This document shows positions 9,628 to 19,110 of a stretch of 64,000 bases of DNA, one piece after another. A model generated the notes under the pieces. The model had not been told where the DNA came from. It ran no database searches and saw only the letters and a list, made by a program, of their open reading frames with translations. Each line of letters begins with the position of its first letter. Position 1 is the first letter of the stretch. Origin of the DNA: Rhodoblastus sp963727035 (lineage in GTDB: Bacteria > Pseudomonadota > Alphaproteobacteria > Rhizobiales > Beijerinckiaceae); assembly GCA_963727035.1 (NCBI GenBank), contig CAVSEY010000029.1, positions 271,378-335,377 of the forward strand, read 5' to 3'. Made by a program: the position numbers and the translations under genes.

Positions 9628-10727
9628 CCGAGGCGCGGGAGCGGACGCTCAAGGACGACATCAGCGAGATCATCGCCGACGAAGGGCCGATCTCGCTCGA
9701 ACGCTACATGGCGCTCGCGCTGACCCATCCCACCAAGGGCTATTACACCAGCCGCAATCCCTTTGGCGCGGACGGCGATTTCATCACCGCGCCGGAAATC
9801 TCGCAGATGTTCGGCGAATTGATCGGCCTGTGGGCGGCGGAAATCTGGAGCCTGATCGGCGCGCCGCCCCGTATCCGTCTGGTCGAGCTGGGGCCGGGAC
9901 GCGGCGTGCTGATGGCCGACGCCCTGCGCGCCGCCCGCGCCGCGCCCGACTTTTTCGCCGCGATCGAGGTCGAAATGGTCGAAGCCAGCGACCTGCTCGC
10001 CGCGCAGCAGAGCGCCGAGCTCGCCGACAGCGGCAAGACGGCGTCCTGGCGCAAGAGCCTCGACGAGATTCCCCCCGGCCCGGCGATCTTCATCGCCAAT
10101 GAATTTTTCGACGCGCTTCCGGTCCGCCAGTTCCTCAAGACCGCGCAGGGCTGGCGCGAAAGGCTGGTCGGCCTCGATCCCGACGGACAGCTCGCCTTCG
10201 GCCTCAAGGCGGAGGTCGAGCCCTATATCAAGGCGGAAGCGCCGCTTGGCGCCATTCTCGAGCTCGGCGCCGCCGCGCACAGGCTGATGACCCGGATCGC
10301 CGCGCGCATCATGACCGACAACGGCGCGGCTCTGGTCATCGACTATGGCTATGGGCGCACCGATTTCGGCGAGACCCTCCAGGCGGTCAAGGCCCATCAA
10401 TTCGTCGATCCGCTCGCCGAGCCCGGCCTTGCCGATCTGACCACCCATGTCGATTTCTCGGCGCTGGCGCGCGCCGCCGCCTCCACCAACGCCCGCGTCC
10501 ACGGGCCGGTCGAGCAGGGCGAATTGCTGAAGGAGCTGGGCGTTTTCCAGCGCGCCGAAATGCTCAAGCGCAACGCCACGCCGCAGCAGGCGGCGGAGGT
10601 CAATTCCGCCCTGGCGCGGCTCACCGGCGACGGCGAGGGCGAGATGGGCGCCCTGTTCAAGGCGATGGCCGTCACGCGGCGCAGCCTGAAGGAGACGCCG
10701 GGCTTTCCGCCGGCGGCTCCCGCGTGA
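9624..10727 (+). CDS. MidA/NDUFAF7-family SAM-dependent methyltransferase
   Basis: A 367-residue methyltransferase of the DUF185 family. The mitochondrial relative NDUFAF7 symmetrically dimethylates an arginine of the complex I 49-kDa subunit, so NuoD is the likely but unproven substrate here. Seen in the sequence are the N-terminal ISLERYMALALTHPTKGYY, the SAM-binding ELGPGRGVLMADAL, FIANEFFDALPV and ALVIDYGYG. The gene overlaps lgt upstream and pgeF downstream by four bases each and is clearly part of one operon. Confidence 0.9.
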   Translation: MTEARERTLKDDISEIIADEGPISLERYMALALTHPTKGYYTSRNPFGADGDFITAPEISQMFGELIGLWAAEIWSLIGAPPRIRLVELGPGRGVLMADALRAARAAPDFFAAIEVEMVEASDLLAAQQSAELADSGKTASWRKSLDEIPPGPAIFIANEFFDALPVRQFLKTAQGWRERLVGLDPDGQLAFGLKAEVEPYIKAEAPLGAILELGAAAHRLMTRIAARIMTDNGAALVIDYGYGRTDFGETLQAVKAHQFVDPLAEPGLADLTTHVDFSALARAAASTNARVHGPVEQGELLKELGVFQRAEMLKRNATPQQAAEVNSALARLTGDGEGEMGALFKAMAVTRRSLKETPGFPPAAPA

Positions 10728-11510
10728 GCGACACGGAAATCGCGCGCGCGGCGATCCGCGCCCCCGCGCTTCAAGGCGCGGCGCACGCCTTCTTCACCCG
10801 CCAGGGCGGCGTGTCGGAGGGCGTCTATGCGAGCCTCAACGGCGGGGTCGGCTCGAAGGACGACGCCGCGGCGGTGGCGGAAAACCGCGCCCGCATGGCG
10901 CGGGTTCTCGGCGTGGCGGCGCAGAATTTCCTCGTGCCCTACCAGATCCATTCCGCCGACGCCCTGGCCGTTGTTCGCGCCCTGGGCGGAAGGGATGAGG
11001 CCGCGCTGCGACGGACTGGTCACCGCCGCGCCCGGCCTCGCGCTCGGCGTCACCGGGGCCGATTGCGGCGTGCTGCTGTTCGCCGACATGGGCGCCGGCG
11101 TGATCGGCGCCGCGCACGCGGGATGGAAGGGCGCGCTGACCGGCATGGTCGAGGCGCTGGTCGCGGCCATGGAGGCGCTCGGCGCGCGGCGCGCCAATAT
11201 CTCCGGCGCATTGGGTCCGACCATCGGGCCCGGGAGCTATGAGGTCGGGCCGGAGTTTTTCGCGCGCTTCGAGGTCGAGGACAAAGGCTTTGCCAAATTT
11301 TTCGCGCCCTCCGGCAAGCCCGGCCATCATTTCTTCGACCTGCCGGGATTTCTCGAAATGCGCGCCGATCGGGCGGGACTCGGCCGATTCGAAAACCTTG
11401 GCCTCGACACCTATGCGGACGAGGCGCGGTTTTTTTCCTACCGCCGCACGACCCACCGCAGCGAGCCGGATTACGGCCGCCTCGTCGCGGCCATTGCGCT
11501 GCCCGAATAG
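10724..11510 (+). CDS. pgeF: PgeF polyphenol oxidase/laccase-domain protein, frameshifted
   Basis: Homologue of PgeF (YfiH/LACC1), a zinc enzyme linked to peptidoglycan editing and purine nucleoside phosphorolysis. The first frame gives AFFTRQGGVSEGVYASLN and VPYQIHSADALAVVRA. The second gives DGLVTAAPGLALGVTGADCG, AAHAGWKGAL, LGPTIGPGSYEVG and the C-terminal RRTTHRSEPDYGR. The frames join at a CCC run (10980-10982): with one C fewer the reading is V-V-R-A-W-A-E-G-M-R-P-R, which fits the family. All catalytic segments are intact, so a sequence error is more likely than a pseudogene. It overlaps midA by four bases. Confidence 0.85.
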
Positions 11511-11643
11511 CACGTGATCCCGGAACCGCGCGAAGCCGCGCTGCAGCCTTGACGCGGACAATTTCGCAGGTCCTTGCCGCAGCCGCTTGCAAGGTTCGGC
11601 GCTACGGCGGTACAAGCGCGGCCCGCTGTCTGAGGAATCGCGC

Positions 11644-13987
11644 ATGGTCTCAATCGTCCGCCGCATCGCCGAGGAACTGAAGGTCGAGGAGCGACAGGTC
11701 GCCGCGGCGGTCGAACTGCTGGACTCCGGCTCGACCGTGCCCTTCATCGCCCGCTACCGCAAGGAGGCGACCGGCGCGCTGGACGATACGCAATTGCGCA
11801 CGCTCGACGAGCGGCTGCGCTATCTGCGCGAGCTGGAGGAGCGCCGCAAGGCGATTCTCGAACTCGGTCAAATCGCAGGACAAGCTGACGCCCCAGCTCG
11901 AAGCCGAAATTCTCGGCGCCGAGTCCAAGGCCAAGCTCGAAGACATCTACCTGCCTTACAAGCCCAAACGCCGCACCAAGGCGACCATCGCCCGCGAGGC
12001 CGGCCTCGCGCCGCTCGCCGCCGGCCTGCTCGCCGAGCCGGCTCGCGACCCGCGCGTCGAAGCGGCGAAATTCGTGGATGAAGCCAAGGGCGTCAAGACG
12101 GTGGAGGAGGCGCTGGAGGGCGCCCGCGCGATTCTGGTGGAGCAATTTTCGGAAAATGCAGCTCTGATCGGGACCTTGCGCGAGAATTTCTGGACGCGCG
12201 GCCGGATGGTCTCGAAAGTCCGCGACGGCAAGGCCCAGGAAGGGGCCAAATATGCCGATTATTTCGATTTCTTCGAGCCGCTGACCAAACTGCCGTCCCA
12301 CCGCATCCTGGCCCTTTTACGGGCCGAGAAGGAGGAAATCCTCGACCTTGCCCTGGAGCCGGAAGGCGCCGCCGAGGCCGCCGCGCAAGGCGAAAAGGCC
12401 TATGAGCTGGCGGTCGCCGCCAGCGCCGGCATCGCCGATCGCGGCCGGCCGGCGGACAAATGGCTGATGGATTGCGCGCGCTGGGCCTGGCGCACGCGGA
12501 TAAAAATTTCGCTCGCCGTCGATCTGCGCGCGCGGCTGTGGCAGAACGCCGAGGATCAGGCCGTCAAAGTTTTCGCCGGCAATCTGCGCGACCTTCTGCT
12601 CGCCGCCCCCGCCGGCCCGCGCCCGACCATGGGGCTCGATCCGGGGTTTCGCACCGGCGTCAAGGTCGCGGTGGTCGACGCCACCGGCAAGGTGGTGGAC
12701 ACGGGCGTGATCTATCCCCACGAGCCGCAGCGGCGCTGGGATGACGCGCTGCTGGCGCTGGCGCGGCTGTGCCGGCTGCACAAGGTCGAACTGATCGCCA
12801 TCGGCAACGGCACGGCCTCGCGCGAAACCGACAGGCTCGCCGCCGAACTGGTCGCCAAGCTGCCCGAACAGAAGATGACCAAGATCGTGGTGTCGGAGGC
12901 GGGGGCTTCGATCTATTCGGCTTCCGCCTTTGCGGCGGGCGAGTTGCCCGACCTCGACGTGACTTTGCGCGGCGCCGTCTCGATCGCGCGGCGCCTTCAG
13001 GATCCGCTGGCGGAACTGGTCAAGATCGACCCGAAATCGATCGGCGTCGGGCAATATCAGCACGATCTCGCCGAGGGGAAATTGTCGCGCGCGCTCGACG
13101 CCGTGGTCGAGGATTGCGTCAACGGGGTCGGCGTCGATCTCAACACCGCCTCCGCGCCCTTGCTGGCGCGGGTTTCCGGCCTTGGATCGAGCCTTGCCGC
13201 CCATGTCGTCGCCCATCGCGACGCCAACGGGCCGTTCCGCTCGCGCGACGCCTTGAAGAAAGTGCCGCGGCTCGGCGCCAAGGCTTTCGAGCAATGCGCC
13301 GGTTTCTTGCGCATTCGCGGCGGCGAGGACCCGCTCGACGCCTCCGGCGTGCATCCCGAGGCCTATCCCCTGGTGCGCAGGATTCTCGCCGCGACCAGGA
13401 GCGACATCCACGTCCTGATCGGCAATGCCAAGATTTTGCGCGGCCTGAACGCCAAGACCTTCGTCGATGAGACGTTCGGCGCGCCGACCGTGACCGACGT
13501 CCTGCGCGAACTGGAAAAGCCCGGCCGCGACCCGCGCCCGGAATTCAAGACCGCGAGCTTCCAGGAGGGCGTCGAAAGCCTGTCCGACCTCAGGCCCGGC
13601 ATGATTCTGGAAGGCGTGGTGACCAATGTCGCGGCCTTCGGCGCCTTTGTCGACATCGGCGTGCATCAGGACGGGCTGGTCCATATTTCGGCCATGTCGA
13701 AAAATTTCATCAAGGACCCGCGCGACGTCGCCAAGCCGGGCGACGTGGTCAAGGTCAAGGTTATGGAGGTCGATGCGCCGCGCAAGCGGATCGCCCTGAC
13801 CATGCAACTCGACGACGCAGCCGAACCGCGCCAGTCCAATCAGGCTGGCCGGGCGCCGCAGGCAGGAAAGGCCCCGCAAGCGAGTCGTGGTCCGGCGCCG
13901 CGCGCCGACAAACCGGAACCCGCCGCGGGCAATGCTTTCGCCGAGGCCTTCGCCCGCGCCGCGCGCGACCGGCCCAAGGGGCGTTAG
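11644..13987 (+). CDS. tex: Tex-family S1 RNA-binding protein, frameshifted
   Basis: Homologue of Tex, a nucleic-acid-binding transcription factor of about 780 residues. The frame from 11644 gives the N-terminal helices (VPFIARYRKEATGALDDTQL), then shifts. The second frame continues through the YqgF-like RNase H fold (PTMGLDPGFRTGVKVAVVD), the helix-hairpin-helix region (VGVDLNTASAPLLARVSGLG) and a C-terminal S1 domain (GMILEGVVTNVAAFGAFVDIG), with a low-complexity basic tail. Removing one G at 11866-11867 restores E-L-V-K-S-Q-D-K-L-T-P-Q. The extra base is therefore probably an error. About 130 bases separate it from pgeF on the same strand. Confidence 0.9.
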
Positions 13988-14081
13988 CCAGCGTTCCCTT
14001 GCGGCCACACATTCAGCATATTGCACGCAAGCGCGGCGGTTCGGGCTGACAGGACGGCGAAATGCGTTTAAGTGCTTTCCG

Positions 14082-15089
14082 ATGAAAGCCGCCGCCGGAT
14101 TCGCCCTGCTGATGGGACTCAGCCTGTTCGCCGCCCTGACTCTGTATGAGGGCGCGGGCGATGTCGCGCACGCCATTTCCTCGGTCGGCTTCGGCGTGCT
14201 GTGGGTCGTGGTCATCCGCCTCGCGCAGACTTTTCTGGCCTCTTTCGCCTGGCGCGCCCTGCTGCCGCGCCCGCGCCCGCGCCCGTGGCTGACGGCGCAA
14301 TTGCGCTGGGTGCGGGAATCCATCAATAACCTGCTTCCCGTCGCGCAGATCGGCGGCGAGGTGATCGGGGCCCGCCTGCTGCGCAATAGCGGCGTCGCCG
14401 GCGGCGCCGCCGCCGCAAGCGTGATCGGGGATTTGCTGGCGCTGACCGCAACTCAAGTCCTGTTCACGCTGCTGGGCGTCTTTTTCCTGGCCGATCACGG
14501 CGTCAACGCCGATCTGACTTTCGCCATCGTCGCCGGTCTCGTCATCATGGCCCCGGCGCTCGCCGGCTTCTGGCTGGCGCCGCGCCTGCTCGCCATGGGC
14601 TGGCTCGACCGGCTCGCCGCCTTTGTCGAGCAGCGCGCCGGCTGGGCGTCGGTGAGCGGCCTGCCGGCCCTGCGCACGGCCTTCGACGGCATGTTGCGCC
14701 GGCGTTCCGGCCTGACCCTGTCGCTGGCGCTCCATCTCGGCGCCTGGTTCGTCGGCGTGCTTGAAATCTGGCTGGCGCTATACCTGCTCGGCGATCCGCG
14801 CTCTTATGGCGCCGCCCTGGCCATCGAGAGCCTCGGCCATGCGGTGAGGGCGACGGGTTTCCTCATTCCCGGCGCCTGGGGGGTGCAGGAGGGCGGTTAT
14901 ATCGCGCTCTGCGCCGCATTCGGCATCGGTTCGCCCACCGCCATCGCCCTGTCGCTGATCAAGCGCCTGCCGGATTTCGTCCTCGGCGCGCCGGGCCTGT
15001 GGCTGTGGCGGCGGATGGAGGGATCGAGCCTGCGCGAGATTTTTTTCCGCGAGAAATTTGCGCCTCGGGAGGAGTCTCATGGTCTTTGA
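14082..15089 (+). CDS. hpnL: HpnL-like hopanoid-associated membrane protein
   Basis: A 335-residue polytopic protein of the lysylphosphatidylglycerol synthase transmembrane/UPF0104 superfamily, resembling HpnL. Around eight hydrophobic segments are visible, with the conserved INNLLPVAQIGGEVIGARLL and the C-terminal GFLIPGAWGVQEGGYIAL. It probably takes part in movement or modification of hopanoids in the membrane; the exact role is unknown. Its 3' end overlaps hpnM by 11 bases and hpnI follows, which is strong context for the assignment. The ATG at 14082 is used because upstream codons read into the tex 3' end. Confidence 0.8.
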   Translation: MKAAAGFALLMGLSLFAALTLYEGAGDVAHAISSVGFGVLWVVVIRLAQTFLASFAWRALLPRPRPRPWLTAQLRWVRESINNLLPVAQIGGEVIGARLLRNSGVAGGAAAASVIGDLLALTATQVLFTLLGVFFLADHGVNADLTFAIVAGLVIMAPALAGFWLAPRLLAMGWLDRLAAFVEQRAGWASVSGLPALRTAFDGMLRRRSGLTLSLALHLGAWFVGVLEIWLALYLLGDPRSYGAALAIESLGHAVRATGFLIPGAWGVQEGGYIALCAAFGIGSPTAIALSLIKRLPDFVLGAPGLWLWRRMEGSSLREIFFREKFAPREESHGL

Positions 15090-15687
15090 TCGCCGTATGG
15101 TTCTCGCCGCCCTTGCCGTCCTGCCCGCTCTCTCCGCGGCGCGGGCGGACGATTCCGCCGACGCGGTCGCCGCGGTCAAGCAATTCCAGGACGGCCAGCT
15201 CGGAATCATCCAGAAGCTCGGCCAGATGAACGTCAAGCAGCGCTATGACGCCCTGCGGCCGGCGATCGGCGCGACGTTCGACCTGCCCGCCATGGCGCGC
15301 ATGGTCTATGGCGCCGGCTGGGACGCCCTGACCGACGCCCAGAAGGCGGCATGGACCAATGCCCTTGCCGATTACATCGCCGCGTCCTACGCCGTCCATC
15401 TCGAAGGTTTCAACGGCAAGGGGTTCGAGCGCGACGACAAGACCGTCGCGCGCGACGGCGATCTGGTGGTGACGACGCGGATCGTGCTTGACAAGGGGCC
15501 GCCGATGGCCGTCGATTACGTCGTGCGCAAGACGCCCAAGGGCTGGAAGATCGGCGACATTCTCGCGGAAGGCTCGATCAGCGAGCTGGCGCAATGGCGC
15601 CGCGCGCTACGCGGGTTGAGCCAGGACGGCTTCGACGCCGCCTTGAAGGCGCTGGGCGAGCGCACCCAAAACTATCTGACGCCCTGA
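15079..15687 (+). CDS. hpnM: HpnM, MlaC-like periplasmic protein
   Basis: A 202-residue exported protein. The first 23 residues are a signal peptide (VLAALAVLPALSAARA), and the rest matches the MlaC/Ttg2D lipid-carrier fold (about residues 40-190; FDLPAMARMVYGAGWDAL, VDYVVRKTPKGWKIGDI). MlaC-type proteins ferry lipids across the periplasm, so HpnM is thought to carry hopanoids or help their traffic. A strong GGAGG site precedes the ATG at 15079. The start lies inside the end of hpnL and hpnI begins 16 bases after the stop. Confidence 0.88.
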   Translation: MVFDRRMVLAALAVLPALSAARADDSADAVAAVKQFQDGQLGIIQKLGQMNVKQRYDALRPAIGATFDLPAMARMVYGAGWDALTDAQKAAWTNALADYIAASYAVHLEGFNGKGFERDDKTVARDGDLVVTTRIVLDKGPPMAVDYVVRKTPKGWKIGDILAEGSISELAQWRRALRGLSQDGFDAALKALGERTQNYLTP

Positions 15688-15702
15688 ACGACAGGAAGGA
15701 CG

Positions 15703-16926
15703 ATGGCCGGCTCCTTGTTCAGCGCGGTGGGGAATTGGATCGTCGCGGCGCCTGTCGCGGCGGCTGCGACCGCCGTCGCGTTCGCGGCGGTCCTCTATAC
15801 CTTTCTCGCGCTCGTCAGCCTGAAGCGTTTTGCGCCCCCCGCCGGCGCCGCGCCGGCGCACGCCTCGGGTGTGACGGTGCTTAAACCACTTTATGGCTCT
15901 GAAACAGGGCTTTACGATCACTTGCTCAGCTTCTGCCGCCAGACCTATGCCGGGCCGGTGCAGATTATCTTCGGGGTCCACCATCACGACAATTCCGCCG
16001 CGGCGGTCGCGCGGCGCATTGTCGCGCTGGCGCGCGCCGGAAAGATCGACGGGGCGCCGGCGGGGCTCAGCGTGGAGATGGTGGCGGACGCCACGGTCCA
16101 CGGGACCAATGGCAAGGTCTCCAATCTGATCAATCTGTCGCGCCGCATCGAACATCCTTTTGTCGTGCTGGCCGACAGCGACATTTCGGTCGAGCCGGAT
16201 TATCTCGACCGGCTGGCGGCGGCGATCGAGCGCCCGAACGTCGGCCTCGTCACCTGTCTCTATCGCGGACGGCCGCTCGCCGGCTTCTGGTCGCGGCTCG
16301 GCGCCATGGGGGTGGATTACGGTTTTTTGCCCAATGTCCTGACCGGCATGGCGCTCAATATGGCCGAGCCCTGCGTCGGCGCGACCATCGCCCTGCGCCG
16401 GGACACGCTCGAAGCCATTGGCGGCTTCGAGCGGATCAAGGACCAGCTCGCGGACGATTACATGCTCGGCGAGGCGGTGCGCGAACTGGGCCAGAAAATC
16501 GCGGTCGCCGATTTCGTCGTCGGCCACGCCCATTCCGAGCGCAGTTTTGGCGAGGTGTGGCGGCGCGACCTGCGCTGGGCGCGCACCATCCACTCGCTCG
16601 ATCCCCTCGGCCATATCGGCTCGGCGGTGACTTTTCCGGTGGCCTGGGCCTTGCTCGCCGTCCTGGCCAGCGGCTTTGCGCCGGCGACGGTTGGGCTCGC
16701 CGGCGCCGCCGTGCTCGCCCGGATGATCCTGCAATTCGAGATCGACCAGCGCTTCCCGGGCCACGATCACGCGGTCTGGCTCGGTCCCGTGCGCGACCTG
16801 TTCAGCTTCGCCGTTTTCGCCGCCAGTTTCCTGCCCGGCCAGGTCCACTGGCGCGGACACGATTACGCGCTGCGCGACGGCGGCGTCATGGCCGAGGCCG
16901 AAGAGGCCGAAGTCGAGATCGCCTGA
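15703..16926 (+). CDS. hpnI: HpnI hopanoid glycosyltransferase
   Basis: A 407-residue membrane GT2-family enzyme of the ceramide glucosyltransferase type. HpnI is known to add an N-acetylhexosamine to bacteriohopanetetrol. An N-terminal membrane anchor lies at about 12-37. The catalytic domain has VTVLKPLYGSETGLYDHLLS, the metal-binding DSDISV and the DDYMLGE acid motif, followed by an R-D-L-R-W variant of QxxRW. Two or three C-terminal membrane segments follow. It is the last gene of the hpnL-hpnM-hpnI run. The squalene-hopene cyclase and other hpn genes are not in this window. Confidence 0.88.
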   Translation: MAGSLFSAVGNWIVAAPVAAAATAVAFAAVLYTFLALVSLKRFAPPAGAAPAHASGVTVLKPLYGSETGLYDHLLSFCRQTYAGPVQIIFGVHHHDNSAAAVARRIVALARAGKIDGAPAGLSVEMVADATVHGTNGKVSNLINLSRRIEHPFVVLADSDISVEPDYLDRLAAAIERPNVGLVTCLYRGRPLAGFWSRLGAMGVDYGFLPNVLTGMALNMAEPCVGATIALRRDTLEAIGGFERIKDQLADDYMLGEAVRELGQKIAVADFVVGHAHSERSFGEVWRRDLRWARTIHSLDPLGHIGSAVTFPVAWALLAVLASGFAPATVGLAGAAVLARMILQFEIDQRFPGHDHAVWLGPVRDLFSFAVFAASFLPGQVHWRGHDYALRDGGVMAEAEEAEVEIA

Positions 16927-16956
16927 TAATGGTTGAATTCACTTGCTTTCGGGCAA

Positions 16957-17041
16957 CGTCATTGCGAGCGAAGCGAAGCAATCCACCTCGGTTGTGAACC
17001 GCAACATGGATTGCTTCGTCGCTTCCGCTCCTCGCAATGAC
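16957..17041. repeat. Palindromic intergenic repeat, copy 1
   Basis: Arms starting CGTCATTGCGAGCGAAGCGA and ending in the reverse complement CTCGCAATGAC enclose a short variable loop, with GAAGCAATCCA and TGGATTGCTTC as inner arms. The same element recurs at 26054-26136 and 58045-58143. It sits in the convergent gap between hpnI and thiC, where the stem could act as a transcription barrier. Confidence 0.85.
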
Positions 17042-17066
17042 TATTCGGGGCGAGCGCCAGCCAGAT

Positions 17067-18912
17067 TCACAACTCCAGATAGAGCTTGCCGCCCTTTTCC
17101 AGAAATTCCGCGCTCTTTTCCGCCATACCCTTTTCGGCCAGCGCGGCGGCTTCGACGCGCAGATCCTGCGTGATCTTCATCGAGCAGAATTTCGGCCCGC
17201 ACATCGAGCAGAAATGCGCGACCTTGTGCGCCTCCTTGGGCAGGGTCTCGTCGTGATATTTCAGGGCGGTCTCGGGATCGAGGCCGATGTGGAACTGGTC
17301 CTGCCAGCGGAAGTCGAAGCGCGCGCGGCTCATGGCGTCGTCGCGCAGTCGCGCGCCGGGATGGCCCTTGGCGAGGTCGGCGGCATGGGCGGCGATGCGA
17401 TAGGTGATGACGCCGGTCTTGACGTCGTCGCGGTCAGGCAGGCCGAGATGCTCCTTCGGCGTGACATAGCAAAGCATGGCGGTGCCGAACCAGCCGATCA
17501 TCGCCGCGCCTATGCCTGAAGTGATATGGTCATAGCCCGGCGCGATGTCGGTGGTCAGCGGGCCGAGCGTATAGAAGGGCGCCTCGCCGCATTCGCGCAA
17601 TTGCTTGTCCATGTTCTCCTTGATCTTGTGCATCGGCACATGGCCGGGACCCTCGATCATCACCTGGCAGCCCTTGTCCCAGGCGATCTTGGTCAGTTCG
17701 CCGAGCGTCTCCAGTTCCGCGAACTGGGCGGCGTCATTGGCGTCGGCGATCGAGCCGGGGCGCAATCCGTCGCCGAGCGAGAACGAGACGTCATATTTGC
17801 GCATGATGTCGCAAATCTCGTCGAAGCGCTCGTAGAGGAAGCTTTCCTTGTGTTTCGACAGGCACCAACGCGCCATGATCGAGCCGCCGCGCGAAACGAT
17901 GCCGGTGACGCGCTTCGCGGTCAGCGGCACATAGCCGAGGCGCACGCCGGCATGGATGGTGAAATAATCGACGCCCTGTTCGGCCTGTTCGATCAGCGTG
18001 TCCTTGAACACTTCCCAGTCGAGTTTGAGGGCGTCGCCGCCGACCTTTTCCAGCGCCTGATAGATCGGCACGGTGCCGATCGGAACCGGCGAATTGCGCA
18101 GGATCCAGTCGCGGATATTGTGGATGTTGCGTCCCGTCGAGAGGTCCATCACCGTGTCCGCGCCCCAGCGGATCGACCAGACCATCTTTTCCACTTCCTC
18201 GGCGACCGAGGAAGTGACGGCGCTGTTGCCGATATTGGAATTGACCTTCACCAGGAAATTCCGGCCGATGATCATCGGCTCCAGTTCGGTGTGGTTGATA
18301 TTGGCGGGAATGATCGCTTTTCCACGCGCGATCTGCTGGCGCACGAATTCGGGCGTCACGAAATCGGGGATTTCCGCGCCAAAGCTCTCGCCGTCCTTGA
18401 GGCGCTCGGCGGCGCCTTCGAGCGCGACCTCGCGGCCGAGGTTTTCGCGATGCGCGACATAGATCATCTCCTCGGTGATGATCCCGGCGCGGGCGAATTC
18501 ATATTGCGTGACGCAATCCGCCGTCGCGCCCACGGCGCAAGGTTCGTTGGGCAGGGCAGGGCGAGACCAGGGCGTCGCCCGAGACATGGCCATTGTCCTC
18601 AGGCGCCACCGCGCGGCCTTGATAGCTTTCCAGCCCGGAGCGTGCGGCGACCCAGCTTTCGCGTATTTGGGGCAGGCCGGCGGAAAGATCGATATGCGGA
18701 CTGGCCTCGGTATAGGGGCCGGAGGGGTCGTAGACGCGCAAAGCCGCCTCTCGGCACGACGGATCAAGCGCGATTTCGCGCACCGGCACGCGCATGTCCG
18801 GCGCGCAGGCCGGCGAGACATAGAGCTTGCGCGAGCCGGGGATCGGGCCGGAAGTGACGCTTTCCGGCCTGCCGGCGGAAGTTTTCTGTCCGGTTTTGGA
18901 ATGGACGTTCAT
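17067..18912 (-). CDS. thiC: Phosphomethylpyrimidine synthase ThiC, frameshifted
   Basis: Radical SAM enzyme converting aminoimidazole ribotide into the HMP phosphate moiety of thiamine, about 610 residues when joined. The first frame (from MNVHSKTG at 18912) gives REIALDPSCREAALRVYDPS and AVAPEDNGH. The second carries the rest: FARAGIITEEMIYVAHREN, INHTELEPMIIGRNFLVKVN, the TIHAGV region and the C-terminal cluster motif CSMCGPKFC that binds the 4Fe-4S cluster. Removing one base from the three-base run at 18559-18561 reads V-S-P-A-L-P-N-E and restores one frame. A TPP riboswitch lies just upstream. Confidence 0.9.
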
Positions 18913-18972
18913 CGCGCGCTCCCGTGCTTGCAAGATTGTTCCGCAAGAAAGAGACGCGGCCCGGCCGCCCGC

Positions 18973-19048
18973 CTTCCCTGCGCTGGCATTATCCAGATCA
19001 GGTCGATGGGTATGTTCTCAGCCGCCGCTCGAAGGACAGCACCCCATG
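18973..19048 (-). promoter_or_regulatory. TPP riboswitch (THI box) of thiC
   Basis: Read on the minus strand, the leader contains the canonical THI-box blocks in order: GGGGTGC, then GGCTGAGA, ACCC, and CCTGATCTGGATAATGCCAG followed by CGCAGGGAA. These form the pyrimidine- and pyrophosphate-sensing helices that bind thiamine pyrophosphate. It ends about 60 bases before the thiC start, so control of translation or of a short downstream terminator is likely. Confidence 0.95.
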
Positions 19049-19110
19049 GCTCGAAGGCGAAAAGCTAACAGGGAAGGGGCGCCCGCGCAAGCTGAGCGGA
19101 AGGAGGCGCA

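Noticed and set aside
10724..11510. Programmed frameshifting in pgeF
   Set aside because: No slippery heptamer or downstream pseudoknot is evident, the family is not known for it, and five similar breaks occur elsewhere.
12317..14386. A 689-codon minus-strand frame across tex
   Set aside because: Same effect; it is His/Arg/Asp-rich without domains, and tex and hpnL occupy the plus strand.
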